NCBI RefSeq assembly: GCF_027887165.1
Contig: NC_077235.1
Coordinates: 4,843,378 to 4,907,377 of the forward strand
Length of the DNA stretch: 64,000 bases
Direction of reading: 5' to 3'
Source of the DNA: Monodelphis domestica
Lineage: Eukaryota; Chordata; Mammalia; Didelphimorphia; Didelphidae
The notes under the pieces are model-generated. The model was not told the DNA's origin. It saw only the letters and a list, made by a program, of their open reading frames with translations, and ran no database searches. This document shows, in pieces, positions 40,215 through 53,079 of this stretch (position 1 is its first letter; each line of letters begins with the position of its first letter). Position numbers and translations under genes: made by a program.

Positions 40215-40575
40215 AAAGGAACAGAGCTTTTAATTATTTAATTAAATCACAAAAATTGTGCCAGTTAAGTGAGCAAAACTCCAGAGGCTTTACCATACCT
40301 CTTGAGAGAGCCATAGGGATCAGGACAGAGGAATGACAGAGCCTGGGGACATCTGGGAGTATGTGCTCCAAGACACCAGGGGAGGGGAACCAATGAGGCT
40401 GGCTCTAGGATGCCACAGGTAGGGAGTGAGCGTTCTAAGGGAGCCTCCAAGAGTGACAGGGCACTGCTGCTACTCCTGGCTGGGGTCCCTGCTATCCTCT
40501 GATTCCTTCAGGGTGGCTGCTGCTGCTGCTCCATTGTCCTAGAGCCACGTCAGCTCATGCCCTGGCCTCGATCAT
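40215..40575 (-). pseudogene. hnRNP C-like zipper gene, copy 2, 3'-UTR remnant
   Basis: This segment aligns with the copy 3 terminal exon UTR. Shared blocks are AAGTGAGCAAAACT, GTGCTCCAAGA, AGGCTGGCTCT and a CTGCTGCTGCTGCTCC-type block just before CCTAGAGCCA. A variant ATTAAA signal is present at the 3' end. Similarity stops at about 40575, before the zipper codons, and the next sequence is unrelated. This is a truncated duplicate that has lost its coding part. Confidence 0.55.
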
Positions 40576-40634
40576 CCATTTTATGGAAATCCTGTGACAT
40601 ATTTACACATATAGCTAGAAAACTATAGCAGTCA

Positions 40635-40790
40635 TAAATCCGGAGCTGGAGTGGATCATCACTACTTCATTTTATAGATGAGGAAACTGAGATCCAAAGA
40701 GCTGGAGTCATTTCCCAAGGTCACATAGCAAACAATAGTTGTGCCAAGATTCAAACCCAGGTCCTCTTGATCCAAATGCCATATTCCCTC
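40635..40790 (-). mobile_element. MIR-like element, antisense
   Basis: CATTTTATAGATGAGGAAAC and CCAAGGTCACATAGCAAAC. It starts just after the copy 2 remnant. Confidence 0.55.
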
Positions 40791-41189
40791 GATGGTGCCA
40801 TCCTGCCTTAACTTCACTGGGACCTCCATTTTTTCCTCTCACCTCCCTTTGAGGGCTCTCTTTGCTCTTTTTCTAGGTCCACTGAAAATAATGAAATGGC
40901 TGAGATGGATTGAGCTTCCCCTTCTCAGGATCTATCTATCATTCTCACAGCGACCTCATAATGTGAATCCTCCCTCTCCTTCTTTCAGGTTAATCCCCAC
41001 TTTCAGTGGCCCCCAAAGCCAATCCCTCCTGCTCAGGCCATCAATGAGTCGTGTCTTTAAGTTCCATCTCCAGTCCCATCTCTTAAATCACCTTCTCAAG
41101 AATTTTTCCCTAATCCCCAAATGTGTGTAAGTATCAGACTTTAACTCCTCTGACAGCCATTTAGAGTACTCTACAATCTGGTCCTGCCT

Positions 41190-43150
41190 TGAGACAGTGT
41201 GGAGAACCCTGGAGAGATGAGCAAAGGTGGCAGAGTAGGAGGAAGCACTAGATTCCAGACCTTCTCCACAATTATTCCATCAAAACTAGACTGGAGGACT
41301 AGACTGAGCAGTGACTAGAAAATCCAAAAAAAAACTAATGATATTTTTCTAGCCCAGGTGAGCATAGAGAAATAGACTGAGGCCCGAGGGCATTGGGCTT
41401 GGGCTCCAGCCAAGAAGGCACAGCATAGACCCTTCTAACTTGGGGAGAGAACAGGGGAACCTGTGGCAGTGTATTACAGTATGGATCCAGAAGGAACTGG
41501 GCCTGGCATTCTGTGCCTTGCAGAGATTTGGAATAGGGATAAGCCAGCAGCTGTCACTCTGACCAAAAAGCATGGCTGTAGATCCAGGGTAGACTAGGAA
41601 GGAGGCCTGTGGCTAGAACAGGACTAACGTGTAGCTATGCTGGATCTAAGTCAAAGAGTGACTTCCCCCTCAGCTCAAACAAGACCTGAGACCAGGAGCA
41701 AGAAGAGAATGGAGCAGCAGCAGTAGGTCCTAAAACTGGGTCACAGATTCAGCCCGCAGTCCAATTAAAGGCATGTAACCAGGCCAGGGAGCTCAGACCA
41801 AGGGGGAGCCTCCAGCTCTCTTACTTTGGATTTGTAGAGCCTTCAAGCTGAGGCCAGCAGTAATCTACCGGAGTTTCCATATTTCTTTAGTAAAAAGCTA
41901 TTATGGTGCCACAGATGCCAAAGACAGAAACCCAAAAGAAGTCATTAGAATCACTAGAAGAAATGAAGCAAGAATTTGAAAAGATATTATAAATGAAACA
42001 AGAGCTTTGGAGGAAAGATTTGGAAAAATTAATAATTTAGTACAAAAGTGCGCAACGGTAAATTAACACTCCTTAAAAAATCAGAATGGACCATATGACA
42101 AGGAGAAGTCAATGACTCTGTGAGCAACAAGAAATATTAAAACAGAATCAAAAGAAAAAGTAAGGTGTTTCATGAAAAACAACTGAGCTGGAAAACTGAT
42201 GCAGGAGGCAGAATTTAAGAATCATTGGAATACTTGAAAGTCGTGATAAAAAAAAGAACTTGGACATTATATTTCAAGAAAGAAAATGGCCTAGAGCTAT
42301 TAGAACCAGAGGACAAAGTGAAAATCAAAAGAATCCATTGGTCACCTCCAGATAGAAACCCCAAATTGAAAGCTCCCAGGAACATCATAGCCCAAATTCA
42401 AAGCTTTCAAATAAAAGAATGAAAATGCTCCAAGTAATCAGAGAGTTCAAGTAACAAAGTCCCTCAGTCACGATTGCACAAGATTCAGCAGCTGCTACCT
42501 TAAAGAACAAGTAGGCTTGTAAAATAATATTCCAAAAAACAAAATATATAGGCTTACAACCAGGAATAATTTACCCAGCAAAACTGAGTATAATCCTAGA
42601 GGGAAAACTAGATCTCTAATAAGATAGAGGATTTCCAAGCATTCCAACATAGAAGTTAAGAGAAACCAAAAAAGTGAATACATGTAAGCAATGAGAAGAA
42701 ACTATATAGGGATTCAAACATGAATATTAGGGGACATGAATATGTTCTAATAGAGGAGTTAATATAAGTGCCCCCACCGAACCCTACTGTCATCAGAGTC
42801 AGAGGGAGTTAAATCAGACAGAAGGCCTGACTTGGGTTTTATTACATTTTGATGAACTTGAAAAAAGTAAAAGGAATAAATACACTAAGGGAAGAAAGGA
42901 AGAGGAAGGGTGACAAAACTTATGGTTACACATAACTGGAGTGTGCAAGTAGAAGACAAGGAGGAAGGGTTGAGGGGTATATTTGAACCTAACTTTTATC
43001 TGAACTGGTAAAAGGGAGGCGGAACACACATAGAGTTTGGTATAGAAATGCATTCAACTCAGAAGGGAAATAGGAGGAGATGGAGAGAGAGAAGGGAGGA
43101 TGATAGGGAGGACATAGGAAGAAATCAGTCCTATGCGAAGGAAAGTCTGA
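41190..43150 (+). mobile_element. HAL1-like (ORF1-only) LINE
   Basis: The plus strand has an L1-like 5' part (GGTGGCAGAGTAGGAG), an ORF1-like region (RIHWSPPDRNPKLKAPRNII, 42340-42390) and then a segment with CCAGCAAAACTGAGTATAATCC, which I associate with HAL1 rather than full L1. It is broken by several stops. Confidence 0.55.
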
Positions 43151-43159
43151 CTTCTTAAG

Positions 43160-43278
43160 AAGGCAAACAGAGGTTAAATAACTTGTCCAGCATCACACAA
43201 CAGCTAAGTCTCTGAGGTTGGATTTGAACTCGGGTCTTCCTGATTCTCAGTCCAATGCTAGAGCCACCTAGATGCTTA
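43160..43278 (-). mobile_element. Marsupial SINE fragment
   Basis: Minus-strand head portion with GAGGTTGGATTTGAACTCGG and GAGCCACCTAGATGC. Confidence 0.6.
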
Positions 43279-43701
43279 TCATAGATAAACTGGCAGCTGA
43301 TTTGAGTTTTATTAGAGGAAACCCAGATTACCAAAGATAAAAATTGAAAAAGAAGAATTCACAATTGACGAAGAATATACCATTTTGCCCAAGTATATGC
43401 CAGTTAAACTTACAACTGAACCAAAAGAATATTTGCAAAAAGAAATCATTTAAATGAACCAGTTTCAGAAAAAAAGATCTTGCATGGGTCTTAAATAAAA
43501 TCTTAAAAAAAAAAACTAGACTAGATATATTTATAAGGAAATTCTAGCAAATTTTCAAAGCACAATTAGTTCCATTATCATGTCAACTGTTTGAAAAACT
43601 GGGAAAGGGAGGCCCACCAGAATTCCTTCCATCTATAGACTAATCTCTAGTGAACAGTGACATAAATATTCCAAATGTAATATTATTAAAGGAGCCACAA
43701 A

Positions 43702-44115
43702 AAGGAGCATCTAGATGGTTCAGTGGATTGAGAGCCATGCCCAGAGACATGGGCTCAAATCTGGCCTTAGACACTTCCTAGAGGTATGATCTTGGACAAG
43801 TCACTTAACTCAACTGCCTAGCCTTTACTGTTCTTCTGCCTTGGAACCCAATACACAGAATTAAAAAAATTTTTTTAAACCCTCACCTTCAGTCTTGGAG
43901 TCAATACTGTGTATTGGTTCCAAGAAGAGTGCTAAAGGCTAGGCAATGGGGGTGAGTGACTTGCCCAGGGTCACACAGCTAGGAAGTGTCTGAGGCCAGA
44001 TTTGAACCCAGGACCTCCCGTCTCTAGGCCTGGCTCTCAAACCACTGAGCTACCCAGATGCTGCCCCCCCCCAATACACAGTATTGATTCTGAGACAGAA
44101 GGTAAGGGTTAAAGA
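43702..44115 (+). mobile_element. Marsupial SINE split by a second SINE
   Basis: The plus-strand SINE runs 43702-43862 and resumes at 44086 with its normal tail (GACAGAAGGTAAGGGTTAAA). Confidence 0.82.
43863..44072 (-). mobile_element. Marsupial SINE inserted into a SINE
   Basis: Minus-strand copy flanked by AATACACAGAATT (43850-43862) and AATACACAGTATT (44073-44085), a 13 bp duplication of SINE-tail sequence with one difference. Confidence 0.83.
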
Positions 44116-44325
44116 AAGAAGAAGCTACAGAAATAGATCAAAATAATTAGAACAATCAGGTTGTATTTATAGCAGGAATGCAGAGTTGCTTCAATATTAA
44201 GAAAATTATAAATGCAAGACTACATTAATTATAAGAATGACCAAAATCTTACATTTATATACATAACTGCAGAAAAGGCTTTTGACATCGTGCAACAACC
44301 ATTTCTATTAAAAAAGTAGAAAGCA

Positions 44326-44520
44326 GGGGAAGCTGGGTGGCTCAGTGGATGGAGAGCCAGGCCTAGAGAGGGGAGGTCCTGGGTTCCAATCTGACCTCAG
44401 ACACTTCCCAGCTGTGTGACCCTGGGCAAGTCACTTGACCCCCATTGCCTAGCCCTTACTGCTCTTCTGCCTTGGAGCCAACACACAGTATTGACTCCAA
44501 GATGGAAGGTGAGGGCTTAA
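44326..44520 (+). mobile_element. Young marsupial SINE in L1
   Basis: Close to the family consensus and flanked by perfect 15 bp copies of AAAAAGTAGAAAGCA (44311-44325 and 44521-44535). Confidence 0.88.
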
Positions 44521-45799
44521 AAAAAGTAGAAAGCATTTGAATAAACGGACTTTTCAGGAAATATAGTAAGTAGCATCCACGTAACAGCCGGAGGTTTTAT
44601 GATTGTAAGGGGAAAAATCTAGAGACTTTTCCAATAAGATCAGAGACAAAACAAGGATGTCCATTATCACCTCAACTGTTTTATAGAGTATTAAAGAGCT
44701 GGAATCTGGCAATAAGACACAGACAAGAAATTTAAAGAAATAAGTGTGAGCAAAGAATTACAAACCCCCCAATCACTTCTTAGTGATGGCAAATCTAATG
44801 GTCTACCGAGAGGACCTAAAATCAAAAGCAGGAGCAACTTTGGCAGAGTCGCAGGATATGAAATAAACTCACGGAGATCATCAGGATTTCCGTATATTAC
44901 TCAGAAAGCCCTGAAGGACGAGATAGAAAGAGAAGTTCAACTTCAAATCACTACATAATATACAAAATACGTGAGAATCTATCTGCCAAGACACACACAG
45001 GGACTATATGAACTACAATTGGGAAACTCCTTTAGAGAAATACAGACCTAAATAATTGGAGGAGCGTTCACTTCCCATGGGTAGGCTGAGCCAACCTAAT
45101 AAAAATTCGACTACTTCCCAATTTAATTTGCTTAATCATCATTGCCAAACGGAAACACCAAAGGATGGCTTTATGGACCCAGAGCAAACAGTACAGAAAA
45201 CCCAATGATCACTTTTTGCAGAGATTATAATGGTTTACTTACCCCTGGAGCATCTACTGGAAAAAGATTAGTCGGAACAATAACTTTATCAAAGTTGCAA
45301 GATATAAAAGAAAGTTCATATAAAAGGAGGAAGAGGTAGAAGGGAAATTCCACTTAAAATAACTACAGAATGCATAAAATGACTGAAAGTCTACTGCTAA
45401 GACATGCAAGGGACTGTCTAAAAAGGACTCCAAAACTTTGCACAAATTCAGAATGAAATAATTAGAGAAATATGAATGGCTCAAGGATAGGTTGGACCAA
45501 TATAATAAAAAATAACATGACCTAAATCAATTTGTTGAGTGTCATATCAATCAAATAACCAAAGACTTACCTTATAGAGCTGGGCAAAATCATGAAATTC
45601 ATTTGGAATGGGGAAATAATAAAAACACGAGAAGTGAAAAGGCCTAGCAGTACCAAATCTCAAACTATACCATAAAAATAAAAAATTATCCACATGATTT
45701 GAGACTGGTGAAGAAATAGAGAGCTTTATCAGTAGCACAGATTAGGTACAAAACATAAAGGAAGAGCAGAACCCAATGATCTTAGCTACTGTGCTTTTG

Positions 45800-46055
45800 T
45801 TCTTGTTGTTATGGTTCAATTCTTTCAGTCGCATCTGCCTCTCTGTGACCCATTTGGGGTTTTATTGGCAAAGACACTGGGGTGGTTTGCCATGTCTCCT
45901 CCTGTTGATTTTACAGATGAGGAAACTGAGGCCAACAGGGTTAAATGGCTTGCCTTGGGTCACACAGCTAGAAAGTGTCTGAGGCTGAATTTGAAATCAG
46001 ATCTTCCTGACTCCAGGCCTGGAACTTTACCTACTGCGTCACGTAGGTGCCCAGC
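45800..46055 (-). mobile_element. Longer marsupial SINE subtype
   Basis: Same subtype as the copy at 12089: GTGACCCATTTGGGGTTTT, then GAGGAAACTGAGGCCAACAG. Confidence 0.75.
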
Positions 46056-46744
46056 TACCAAGGAAAGGCCACTCACTGTTTGACCAAAACTGTTAGAAAA
46101 GGAAGTCAGAGTTAACAGGAACAAGGTATAAATCAGAATTCACACCACAGATATCTCAAATGGATACACGACTTAGAAAAAGAACGGTCGTCATAAACAC
46201 ATTAAAGGAGTGAGGGGGAAACGGCCTCTCAGAGCTAGGGAAGAGTTCATGGCCACAAAAGGGACAGAGAGAACCACTGAAGAGAAAATGGATATGAGGA
46301 AACACCAAACCCCCAAACCCCAATGCAGTAAAAATTAGGCGAGAGATATTGAACTGGTAGAAAATGTTATGGTAAGTGTCTGATAAAGGTCTTATTTCTG
46401 AGATACGGAAGGGGCTGATTCAAAGTGTCACTTCACAATTCAGCCACATGGTCTTTCTTGTAATTCCACACATGTGGCAATTCCATTATCATCATCATCA
46501 TCATCATTTTTATTATTCACTTTACAATTCAACCCAACTGGCTGTCTTATAATTCCTCACATGTAACACTCCATTTATTATTAATATTATTATTATTATC
46601 TCCACAATTCAGAGGAAGCGCCTTTCTCATATTTCCTCACATGTGGCACTCCATTTAATATTATTATTATTATTCACCTCACAATTCAGTCAAACTGACT
46701 TTCATAGAACCCGTCATATGTGACACTCCGATTATTATTATTAT

Positions 46745-46943
46745 TTTTTAATCCTCACCTTCCGTCTTAGAATCAATACTGTGCATTGATTCTAAGGCAG
46801 AAGAGTGGTAAAGGCTAGGCAATGGGGGTGAAGTGACTTGCCCAGGGTCACACAGCTAGGAAGTGTCTGAGGCCAGATTGGAACCCAAGACCTCCCATCT
46901 TTGGGCCTGGCTCTCAATCCACTGAGCCACCCAGCTGCCCCCT
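46745..46943 (-). mobile_element. Marsupial tRNA-type SINE inside the array
   Basis: Minus-strand copy from the TTTTAATCCTCACC tail to CAGCTGCCCC. The flanks ACTCCGATTATTATTA and ACTCCAATTATTATTA, both monomer sequence, are the likely target duplication, so it entered an existing array. Confidence 0.85.
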
Positions 46944-47505
46944 CCAATTATTATTATAACAACTGCACAATTCAGTCAACCTGTCTCATAATTCCTCACA
47001 TATTATACTCCAATTATTGTTATTGTTATTATTCACAATTTGGTCACATATTTCCTCACATGTGGCACTCTATTATTGTTGTTATTATTATTATCTTCAT
47101 AAATTGAACCAAACTGGCTTTCTTACCATCTTTTACAGATGACACTCCATTATTTGCTATTATTATTATTATTATTATTATTATTTACTTCACAGTTCAG
47201 CCAAATGGTCCTTCACATAAATCCTAACATTCAGCACTCCTTTTATAATTATTGTTTTGGTTATGGTTGTTATTATTAATAGTTTCTTCACAATTCAGCC
47301 AAACTAACTTTATTGCATTCCCTCACGTGTGTCACTCTATTATTATTATTATTATTAATGTCCATTTCAGCCAAACTGGCTTTCTTATAATCCCTCCAAG
47401 GTGGCACTCCATTTCTCATTATTATTGCTAATATTATTATTATTGTTCACCTCACAATTCAGCCAGCCATTTTTCCCAAATCTCCTCACACTTGACAATT
47501 CTTTT

Positions 47506-47558
<53 letters not shown>

Positions 47559-47713
47559 TATTATCATATACCTCACAATTCAGCCAGAGTAGCTTCCCCA
47601 CATTTTCTCACACGTGGCACTCTATTTATTGCTATCGTTGTTTATTCACTTCAGAATTCAGGCAAAGTGGCTCTCATAATCTGTCACAGGTGGCACTCCA
47701 CATTGTTATTGTT

Positions 47714-47744
<31 letters not shown>

Positions 47745-49862
47745 TCATTATTACTAGTAGGATTATTCACTTCACGATTCAGCCAAAATTGTTTTCTTAT
47801 AATCCCTCACAGACGGCACTTCGTTTAGTAGTATTCACCTCACAATTCAGTGAAACTTGCTTACCCACACTTCCTCATTGGTGGCACATCAGTGATTCTG
47901 ATCATTTTTACTATTATTATTAACTTTGCGATTCAGTCAAACTGCCTCACATGTGGCACCCCACTTGGGAATATTATTATGACCAGTCGCCCTCGAATTC
48001 AGTTCACAATTGAGCCAAACTGGCTTTCCTAGAATTCCTCACAGGTGCTGCCCCACTTTTGGGAAGGATCCTCCTTTTTGTGATTATTCACGTCTGAATT
48101 TACCCAATCTGCCTTCTTTCTCGTAAGTTCTCCCATGCTGCATTCCGCTCACTGTTATTATTATTCTGTTCATAATGCAGACAATAATCTTCCTCAACAT
48201 TCCTCAGATTTGACACTCCGTCAGTTGTGATGCTGATGGTTATCATTACATACATCACAATTCGGCCAAACAGGCCAAACAGCCTTCCCCAGGATCCCTC
48301 ACATTTGGCGCTCAATTTCTTACTATTGTTATTAATCTTCTTCTTCAATAGAGATGGGAGCAAAACTGGCCTTTTTAGAATCCCTCACTTGTGCTACTCC
48401 ACTTATCTTCATTGCCCTAATCAGGATTATTATGCTCTTCAGACTTCAGAAAAACTGGCTTTCTTGTAGGCCCTTCTCTGGCACCACCCTTAGTATTAGT
48501 ATTCCTCGCTTCCAAATTCAAAGTGGCTTTCACATAATCCTTCACATGTGGCACTGCATTGATTGTTTTTTTATTATTCACTGCCACAGTTTAGGGAGAC
48601 TGCCTCATCATTCCTGACATGGGAAACTTGTGGAGAATATTATTACTTTCTTCACAATTCAGCCCAGATAGCTTTATATAATCCCTCACACGTGGCATGC
48701 CGTTCATGGTTTGTTATTGTTATTATTATTATTATTATTGGCATCAGAATTTAGCCCAAATAGCTTTCATATAATCTCTCACATGGGGCGCTCCATTTTA
48801 TGATATTTATTATTATTCATTTCATAATTCTGCCAAACTGACTTTCTCCTAATCCCACATGTGGCATAATCCACTTACTATTTTTATTATTCACTTCACA
48901 ATCAAGGCAATCTCTTTCCTATAAACTCTCACATGTGGCACTCCATTTATTAGGAGTGTCCTTATAATGCCCTCACAGCTTAGCAGAGCTGGCTTTCATA
49001 TAATCCCTCATATGTGACACTCCACTTATTAAAAAGATCGTCATCGTCGTCACTATCGTTATTCACTTTAGCATTCACCCACACTGTCTTTCTTAGCCTT
49101 CCTCACATGTAGCACTCCACTTAGTAATACAAAGAGTATTTATTTCACAATCCAGCCAAACAATCTTTCTCATAGTTCCTCTCACGTGGAACTCTCAAAA
49201 TAATAATAATTATTATCATTATTGTTATTATTATTATTATACACGACCCAATTCAGTCCAACTGGATTTCCTAGGATCCCTCCCATGTGGCAATCCAGTT
49301 TTTCTTTTTCTTCCTCACATCAAAATTCAACCAACTAACTTTCTTATAATCCCTCACAGATCATCCTCCATTTCTTGTTAGGGTTTATGTTCTTATTCCC
49401 TTTAAAATTCAGTGAGACCGGCTTTCTAAAGTCTGCTCACATCTAGCGATCTATTTGATCATTATTCACTTCATAATTCCGTCTACGCGGCTCTCTCACA
49501 ATCCATCACTTGTGACATGCCAGTTATTTCTAGTATTATTATCATTATTATTCCCATGATTATTATTCTCATCATAGCTCAGGCAAACAGTCTTTCTCAG
49601 CATTCATTATACGAGACACTTCATTTATTATTATTACTAACTATCGCTGTTATTATTTAACTCCTATTTCAGCAAAACTGGCTAACTATGAATACTTTAC
49701 ACGTAGCAGTCCATTTTCTCAGTATTTGATTATCATTCAGCTCAGTATTCCACCAAACTGACTTTCTCATAATCCCGTATGTGGGGCTCTCTATCATCAT
49801 CATCATCATCATCATCAATATTATTGTTATTTACATCACAATTCAGACAAACTGGCTTTCTT

Positions 49863-50059
49863 TTCTTTTTTTTAAACCCTCACCTTCTGTCTTGGAATCA
49901 ATTGATTCCAAGGCAGAAGAGCAGTAAGGGCTAGGCCATGGGGGTAAAGTGACTTGCCCAGGGTCATACAGCTAGGCAGTGTCTGAGGTCAGATTTGAAC
50001 CCAGCACCTCCTATCTCTAGGCCTGGCTCTCCATCCACTGAACCACTCTGCTGCCCCCT
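49863..50059 (-). mobile_element. Marsupial tRNA-type SINE inside the array
   Basis: Minus-strand copy between AAACTGGCTTTCTT (49849-49862) and AAACCGGCTTTCTT (50060-50073). The duplication falls on the conserved core of a monomer. Confidence 0.85.
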
Positions 50060-53000
50060 AAACCGGCTTTCTTATACTCCTTCACTCACATGTAGAATCC
50101 CATTCATCATTAGTATTGTACATATTAATAACCATTTCACAATTCAGCCAAAGTCACTATCGTATATTCCCAAACACGAGACACCCAAGTTTGATGATGA
50201 TCATGATGATGATTCACTTCCCAACTCAGCAAAGCTGAATTTCACCTTATTCTTTACACGTGGCAATCAATTTATTGTTGTTGTTATTGTTATTCATTGC
50301 ACAATTCAGCCAAATGACTTTCTCATAATTCCTAACATGTGGTATTCATCATCGTTATTATCATTAATATTATCATTATTATTATTTTACATTTAAGAAT
50401 TCCACAAAGATGATCGCATGTGGTACTCCATCTGTTATTATTCTTTCTCACTTCATAACTCATCAAAACAATCATTCTCCCCATCTCTTAAACGGGGCCT
50501 GCCAACTATTATTATTAGTATTTTCAACCTGAAAATCCAGCAAAATTGTGTCCCTCAAAATCCATCACTTCAGGTACCCAAATTCGTATTATTATTATTG
50601 TGAAAAGAATCATTATTATTCACTTCACAATTCAGCCAAAAGCATTTTATAATCCCCCACTTGCAATACTCAAAAATATCATTATTATTATTATTTTCCT
50701 AATCCTTGTCATTTTTCACTTCACAATTCAGCCCGACTTGCTTGCACGCAATCGCTCATAGGTGGCACTCCGCTTAGCGTCATTGTTATTATCATTTACT
50801 TCAGAATTTAGCCCAAATGGCTTTTTAAATTATTCGTCATGTGTGACACTCCAGTTGTTAGGATTAGTGCTCATTTCAGAATTCGGCCCAACTAGCTTGC
50901 TCACTCCCACATATGTGACACTCGACTTATTATTTTCATTTTCCAATTCAAAATTTGACCAAACAGGCTTTCTTTCTTCCAATTCATTCATTATTGTTGT
51001 CATCGTCATTTTTGTTATTATTATCCACTTCACAGTTTAGCTGGAGTGGCTTTCCTCTAATCTCTCAGGTGTGAGATGCCAATTATTTGAGGATTATCAT
51101 TATTATCGTTATTATTCATAAGTTCAGAGCTTACCCAAACTCTTTCTCATAATTCCTCACATGCAGCACTCCGTTTATTATTTTTTTCAAAATTCAGCCA
51201 AACTCTCATTTATTATGCTTATTATTATTCACGTTACAATTCAGCTAAAATGATTTTCATAGACTCTCTCAGGTGCGGTGCTCGATTTATCATTATTATT
51301 AGAATTCATTTCTAATTTTGCCAAACTGGCCTTTTTATTATCCATTACATGTTGCACCCAATTTATTGTTATTGTTATTATTCATTTCCTAACTGTGCCA
51401 AACTGCATTTCTCATAATCCCACATCCGTGGTCTTTGTGATTGTTATTATTCACTTCAAATTGACTTTTTATATTACTTCACACGTGGCACTTCATTATT
51501 ATTATTAATAATATTATTCAAGCCACACTTTCTATAAATAATCCCTCCCATGGGACACCACACTTCCCTAATGAATTATCATCTGTGTTATAGTTTCTCC
51601 CTTCAGAATTCCCCCAAACTCTCTTTCCCAGCATTCCTCACATTTACCAATATTTTTAGGAAAAGAAATATTATTCGCTTCACAATACAACCAAATTCTC
51701 TGAAATATTCGCTCACCGGGGGCTCTGCATTTATTGTCGCTATTATGATGTTACTCATGACTCAGCTAAACTGGATTTCTCATGATCCCACCTATTGGCC
51801 ACTATTCTTGGAATTTTTGTAGTCATTTCAGAATTATGCCAAATTGGCTTTCTTGTAAAGCCTCACGTGTGGCTCTTACTCCTTTCACACTTTTCCCAGA
51901 AGGACTTCTCTATAATCCCTCACATCTGACATCCCACTCATGAAAAGGATTATCATCATTTTTATTCTTTACTTCAGAATTTGCCTGAATTTACTTCAGA
52001 AATTGCCACTTAGCAATATTCATATTATTATTTGTTCACGGCTCAGCCAAAATCACTTTCGTATAACCCCTCACGTGTGGCTCTCCTAATCTTTGTCAGT
52101 ATTAGAATTCCCTTCATAATTTAGCCCAGCTGGGTTTCTTTGTCTGTCACATGTAGCAATTAATTTATTGATATTTTTATTATTCATTATATAATTCAGC
52201 CACGCTGGATTTTCCGCCATCCCATATATGTGGCACTTCACTTACGCTTTTTTTTATTCAGTTTACACTTCTACCAAAGAGGCTTTCTTATAATACCTCA
52301 CCTGTGGCACATCACTTATCATTATGATCTTTATTATTTTTTCTTTCACAATTTAGGAAAACTCATTTTCTTACTACTGATCACAGTCCTCTATTTATAA
52401 TAGATATTATATATAATAATATCATTATTAACTCAGCCAAACTGGATTTCATATAATCCTTTTCGTGTAACCCTCCTTTGATTTTTTAAAAACTTATTAT
52501 TCTCTTCACAATAGGCCTAACTAGAATTCCCATAATTCCACATTTGTTGTTGTTATTATTATCATTCCTATTAGTGTTATTTATGTCACAATTCTCCTCA
52601 TAATCCCTTCCATGGGACTTTTCATTTGTTATTATTACTGTCTTTATTATTATTATTATTATTATTACTTACTTACTTACTTCAGAATTTGGCCAAACTT
52701 GCTGTCTCTGAGTTCCTCACAATTTACCTCCATTTTTATTATTATTGTTGTTGTTGTTGTTATTCCCTTCCCAGTCAGCCAAACTAGCATTCTTTTACTC
52801 CACCACATGTGGAGCCCCACTTCCTGATTGTGATTTAATAATCACAATTGTTATTAGCAGTATTACTATTATTCACTTCCCTCTTTATCCCTCACATGAC
52901 GCGCTGCATTTCTTCCTTTTAATATTAGTATTATTATTCACTTCACCAATGTACACTACTGCCTGTCTCATAATCCCTCACATGTGGCACAGACTGCCCT

Positions 53001-53079
53001 TACTGTTATTATTCTTTTTATTCACTTCACAATTCAGCCAAACTGGCTACAGCTTAATTCCTCACATGAAACACTTTCC

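Larger units (their letters stand above)
43290..46428 (+). mobile_element. L1 ORF2 fragments, interrupted by SINEs
   Basis: Decayed plus-strand L1 reverse transcriptase is seen near 44270 (EKAFD) and 44650 ([10 protein letters not shown]). The thumb and C-terminal region runs to 46428 (GLISEI). The ORF2 order steps back near 45190, so at least two L1 fragments are joined. The tandem array starts directly at the end. Confidence 0.6.
46430..53078 (+). repeat. Tandem array of about 85 bp AT-rich monomers
   Basis: Roughly 75 diverged head-to-tail units (6.6 kb, less two SINEs) follow one plan. It is CACTTCACAATTCAGCC, AAACTGGCTTTCTTAT, AATCCCTCACATGTGGCAC, TCCATTT, then an ATT or ATC microsatellite of variable length. 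Orientation never changes. Units vary from about 65 to 95 bp, mostly in the microsatellite. Each carries an inverted repeat AGCCA-AAC-TGGCT and the palindrome CACATGTG. The array begins inside L1 debris and ends against an L2 3' end. I do not recognise the unit as a known satellite or as part of a LINE. The short Ile/Ser-rich open frames inside are not genes. Confidence 0.85.

Noticed and set aside
47385-48754. Ile, Ser and Met homopolymer frames inside the array
   Set aside because: Products of ATT/ATC microsatellites.
46430-53078. CRISPR-like regularity of the array
   Set aside because: The whole unit repeats, spacers are not unique, and the context is a mammalian nuclear genome.
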